The notes under the pieces were generated by a model. That model searched no databases. It was not told the DNA's origin and worked only from the letters and a program-made list of their open reading frames with translations. 64,000 nt of DNA, from the NCBI RefSeq assembly GCF_024679245.1, contig NC_090177.1, positions 19,803,950-19,867,949 of the forward strand, read 5' to 3'. This DNA is from Pseudorasbora parva (Eukaryota > Chordata > Actinopteri > Cypriniformes > Gobionidae). This document shows positions 60,111 to 64,000 of this stretch, piece by piece (position 1 is the first letter of the stretch; each line of letters opens with the position of its first letter). The position numbers and the translations under genes were made by a program.

Positions 60111-60421
60111 AGCTGCTGTCCGTAACTTTTTTTGTGTTCAAGATTGACAAAAATGATATAATGAGAATGTACAACATGAATCCATTTTCCAAACCGTGTT
60201 TTTGTCTTACCCTTAATCATTATGGTACACTTATAATAACTATTTATATTGGGACTATTTCAGGCCAGACTGGTAGGTACCGCTGCGGAGGAGCACAGTC
60301 CCTGCGTGATCCGCCATAGACATAAACAGAGAGAAGTTGCTCCGGCTGCAATGTTCTTCCGCAAGATGCATGCAGTTCTGTTTATTAACCACTAGAGTGC
60401 AAAAAGTTACGGACTTCAGCT
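60111..60421. mobile_element. TTAA-flanked MITE, AGCTGCTGTCCGTAAC termini
   Basis: TTAA at 60107-60110 and 60422-60425 flanks the inverted termini AGCTGCTGTCCGTAACTTTT and AAAAGTTACGGACTTCAGCT. About 310 bp, noncoding. Terminal design is similar to the element at 22130-22904. Confidence 0.85.
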
Positions 60422-60450
60422 TTAATAGTGATCCCTAAAGTGTTACCATT

Positions 60451-62264
60451 AGGCCATCCTTAAAAATATTCTTGTTTGCCGTAACCCGACCGACCCTGTC
60501 AATTTAGGGCCGACTCAATTTTTTATTTTTTTCCCTTTTAGTCCGACCGACTTGCCGGTTGTAAATTGGCTTTAAGACCGACCAATTTCTTTTTTTACTT
60601 TTCAAACAACTAATACAACAGTAATAAAATAATATGAATTATATTTTAGTAAGTATTATAAATGTATAAATTGCCTGGGCCATACAAACGAAGGCTACGT
60701 TCTTTCGTTTATAGAAAAACCCGTGACGTCATCTATGTTTACACTATGGTTAACGGATGTCACACTATGGCCTGCACGTGCGTTCGTTTCGGCTCGGCTC
60801 ATACTCTCATTCACTGTAACGTTAGACTGTTAAAGTCCTGTCGGAGATTTCGCCGCATTGTGTGACAGGAGTCAGGACCATGGACACGTTACACACACCA
60901 GGCAAGTGCACTGCAGAGGGGAGGGCTTTGAGCCACTGCCCTTTTTGAAAATGAATCAAAAGTGCCCCTCTCAACATTCATCATTACTATATTGTGGCGA
61001 ATAAAACAGATTTTGAATTATAATTAATATAACAACGTGTACAAAACAGTAACAAATGGCGGAAAAGCCGTTTATCTTGTCTCTGTCAGTCTGAAATGTC
61101 GTTGTCATAACGCGTTGCTATGGGTAGCGTGTGTTTTGCTCGACCCCAGCGCGTGGTGGGAGCGGCGGCACTGGTTGTAACTTGAAAAATAATGCTTTAT
61201 GTATGGTTCTGTCGATGGATACACGTGCACTACAACAGCGATAATAAAAGAAAACGTGGGCAAAACGGTCTATCTTTGTAAACTGTGTTCAATGCATGCG
61301 AGTGCTGCCGTATGACCAGTCATTTTCGCCATCATCACTCAGTATATTCGCCAGAAGACGCGAATGAGAACCCTCTGCAGTGAGAGATCTGTCTCTGCGC
61401 AGCGCGCGCACGTCTCACAGCGCGCAAATATTGAGTTCTTTCAAGTCTTGCGTTTGAACGGATAAACTCACACAAAAAGTATGTCAACATGTCGATCTTG
61501 ATGAGTATCCATCAGACAGTCTGTAAGTTATATGCCTTAAGAGAACTTTATACAGTTGAGAAAGACGATGCATATCTCTGTATTAGGTCTTAAAGGGGCA
61601 GTAGCCTTTACTGCTGTCTGTCAAACAAAAGATAAGGACTCACTCACTGCTCTTGATTGAATAGCTGGTTATAGCTACTTAATTAATTGAATTCATAAAA
61701 ACAACTTTTTGCTTTTTAATATTAAAATGCACTAGTCTATATCACCAGATGCGTTGGTCTGGCAAGAAGTGCAAGCCACTTCAGAGACACAGATAGTTGC
61801 GTGTTCTGAGTTAACACAATCGAGCATAAAAATAAGAAACATATCACGGGAAAATACTAAAACGGGAAGACAGCGGGAAAAGAGCTAAAATACATGAGAA
61901 ACCCCGAAAAAAGGGAGGGTTGACAGCTTTGAGTCAATGACAGCTAGCTGGTGGTTGGACCCTTTTCTTAAAGAATGCACCGGAAATTTATGCAATAAAC
62001 ATGTTTTTGACAAATATTTCAATTTGTTTGTGGTCTATATAGCCTGCAATTAGCCTACACGCCCGAAGGCACGGCTTGAAGACCCAGTCAGTGATGTCAC
62101 GATATGCCAATTTGTTTGAATTCATACCTACGTAATCACCATCACCAAAAATTTACTTTTTTTTTTGTATTAAAATTTAAAAAAAAAATATAGACCTACC
62201 TACCGACCCTTTTTAAAAAAATTTTTACTGTTACTGCAAACCAAAATATTTTTAAGGATGGCCT
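60451..62264. mobile_element. 1.8 kb element with GGCCATCCTTAAAAATATT inverted ends
   Basis: AGGCCATCCTTAAAAATATT opens the segment. Its inverted partner AATATTTTTAAGGATGGCCT closes it, with further inverted similarity in CGACCGACC / GGTCGGTAGG-type sequence just inside. The interior is unusually CpG-rich for an intron (60680-61480) and includes GTTGCTATGGGTAGC, but I see no transposase. It is probably a large non-autonomous DNA transposon or one carrying captured DNA, in arf3 intron 1. Confidence 0.7.
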
Positions 62265-62429
62265 TATTTTCATACCCTCACTGAGGTCTGAGCCCCCCTA
62301 AAATGAAAATCCTAGAATCGCCCCTGTGATCATAGACTGCAGAGGGGTTATTAGAAAAGTCTATAAGAGGAACATTGTGATATTTGTAATGGTCAACATG
62401 TACTAATTTTACTATGTGAATTAGATTTA

Positions 62430-62830
62430 AGACTTAAGAATTTCGTTCATCTTTGGAAATTAAGATCTTTTTGATGAAATTGGAGAGCAACGTCATTGCA
62501 ACTTTCAAGGTCCAGAAAGGTATTAAAGACATTGTTAAAATAGTCCATGACTACAGTGGTTCAACCTTAATGTTATGAAGTGACAAGAACACTTTTTGTG
62601 CACAAAACACTAACAAAAATAACGATTTTATTCAACAATTTATTTTACTTTGTGTCAGTCTCCTACGCTGTTGACGTAGTAAATACCATGTAGCGCTTCC
62701 GAGTTCTACATCAGAACACGGGCTTACCATTGGCCTGATGCTGACGCAGAAGTTAGCCAATGGTGAGCCTCCGTTCTGTCGTAGAACTCAGAAGAGCTGC
62801 CTTGTATTTACTATGTCAACAGCAAAGGAG
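62430..62830. mobile_element. MITE remnant just before arf3 exon 2
   Basis: It contains GTTCATCTTTGGAAATTAAG, resembling the CGTTCATCTTCAGAACACAG interior of the TTAA-type family. An internal imperfect inverted repeat pairs GCTGTTGACGTAGTAAATAC (62669 on) with GTATTTACTATGTCAACAGC (to about 62823). The right edge lies only about 50 bp from the arf3 start codon. Confidence 0.55.
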
Positions 62831-62864
62831 ACTGAGACTGTCTTTTTATATTGGTCAAGGCTAA

Positions 62865-64000
<1,136 letters not shown>

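Overview
This is vertebrate nuclear DNA, almost certainly from a cyprinid (zebrafish/carp-like) fish. The genes are intron-split with GT-AG junctions. The noncoding DNA is AT-rich and full of Tc1-like transposons, TTAA-flanked MITEs and simple repeats. The protein segments align throughout with well-known vertebrate families. Gene identities come from remembered family sequences; no database search was possible.

Seven protein genes can be read exon by exon. In order: lmbr1l (-, only the first two coding exons, 1260-7194, running off the left edge); dnajc22 (+, 11021-14244, 338 aa); ikzf4/Eos (+, 17972-23891, 567 aa, with a 3' UTR to about 26.75 kb); rps26 (-, 27376-28442, 115 aa); wnt1 (-, 41621-44169, 370 aa); wnt10b (+, 49015-53392, 426 aa); and arf3 (+, noncoding first exon near 58.4-58.5 kb, coding from 62874, running off the right edge). 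For the five complete genes the joined exon lengths keep frame and give protein lengths at or near those usual for the family.

Layout: 0-7.5 kb is lmbr1l and its promoter. 7.5-11 kb is repeat-rich spacer. 11-26.8 kb holds the tandem pair dnajc22 and ikzf4, separated by a roughly 250-280 bp tandem repeat and a GC-richer promoter region. 27.3-28.5 kb is rps26 with a 5'-TOP/TATA-like promoter. 28.5-40 kb is a gene-free stretch downstream of wnt1, holding three Tc1-like elements, one of them split by a TTAA-flanked MITE, and a candidate wnt1 3' enhancer near 35.6-35.8 kb. 40-55 kb is the head-to-head wnt1/wnt10b pair with a 4.8 kb shared upstream region. 55-64 kb is another Tc1 relic, GATA and TA/TG microsatellites, and the 5' half of arf3, whose first intron holds a 1.8 kb inverted-repeat element.

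The genes do not form an operon or a single pathway. wnt1 and wnt10b are secreted ligands from an ancient divergent pair and probably share enhancers. lmbr1l is reported in mammals as a Wnt-pathway modulator. The others are a ribosomal protein, a DnaJ-type membrane protein, an Ikaros-family repressor and an Arf GTPase.

I found no evidence of a novel multi-gene system. The most notable items are a perfect 302 bp palindrome in an ikzf4 intron, a Gln at the zinc-finger-2 position that I recall as His in mammalian Eos, a repeated homeodomain-like motif between the two wnt genes, and several TE families with clear termini.
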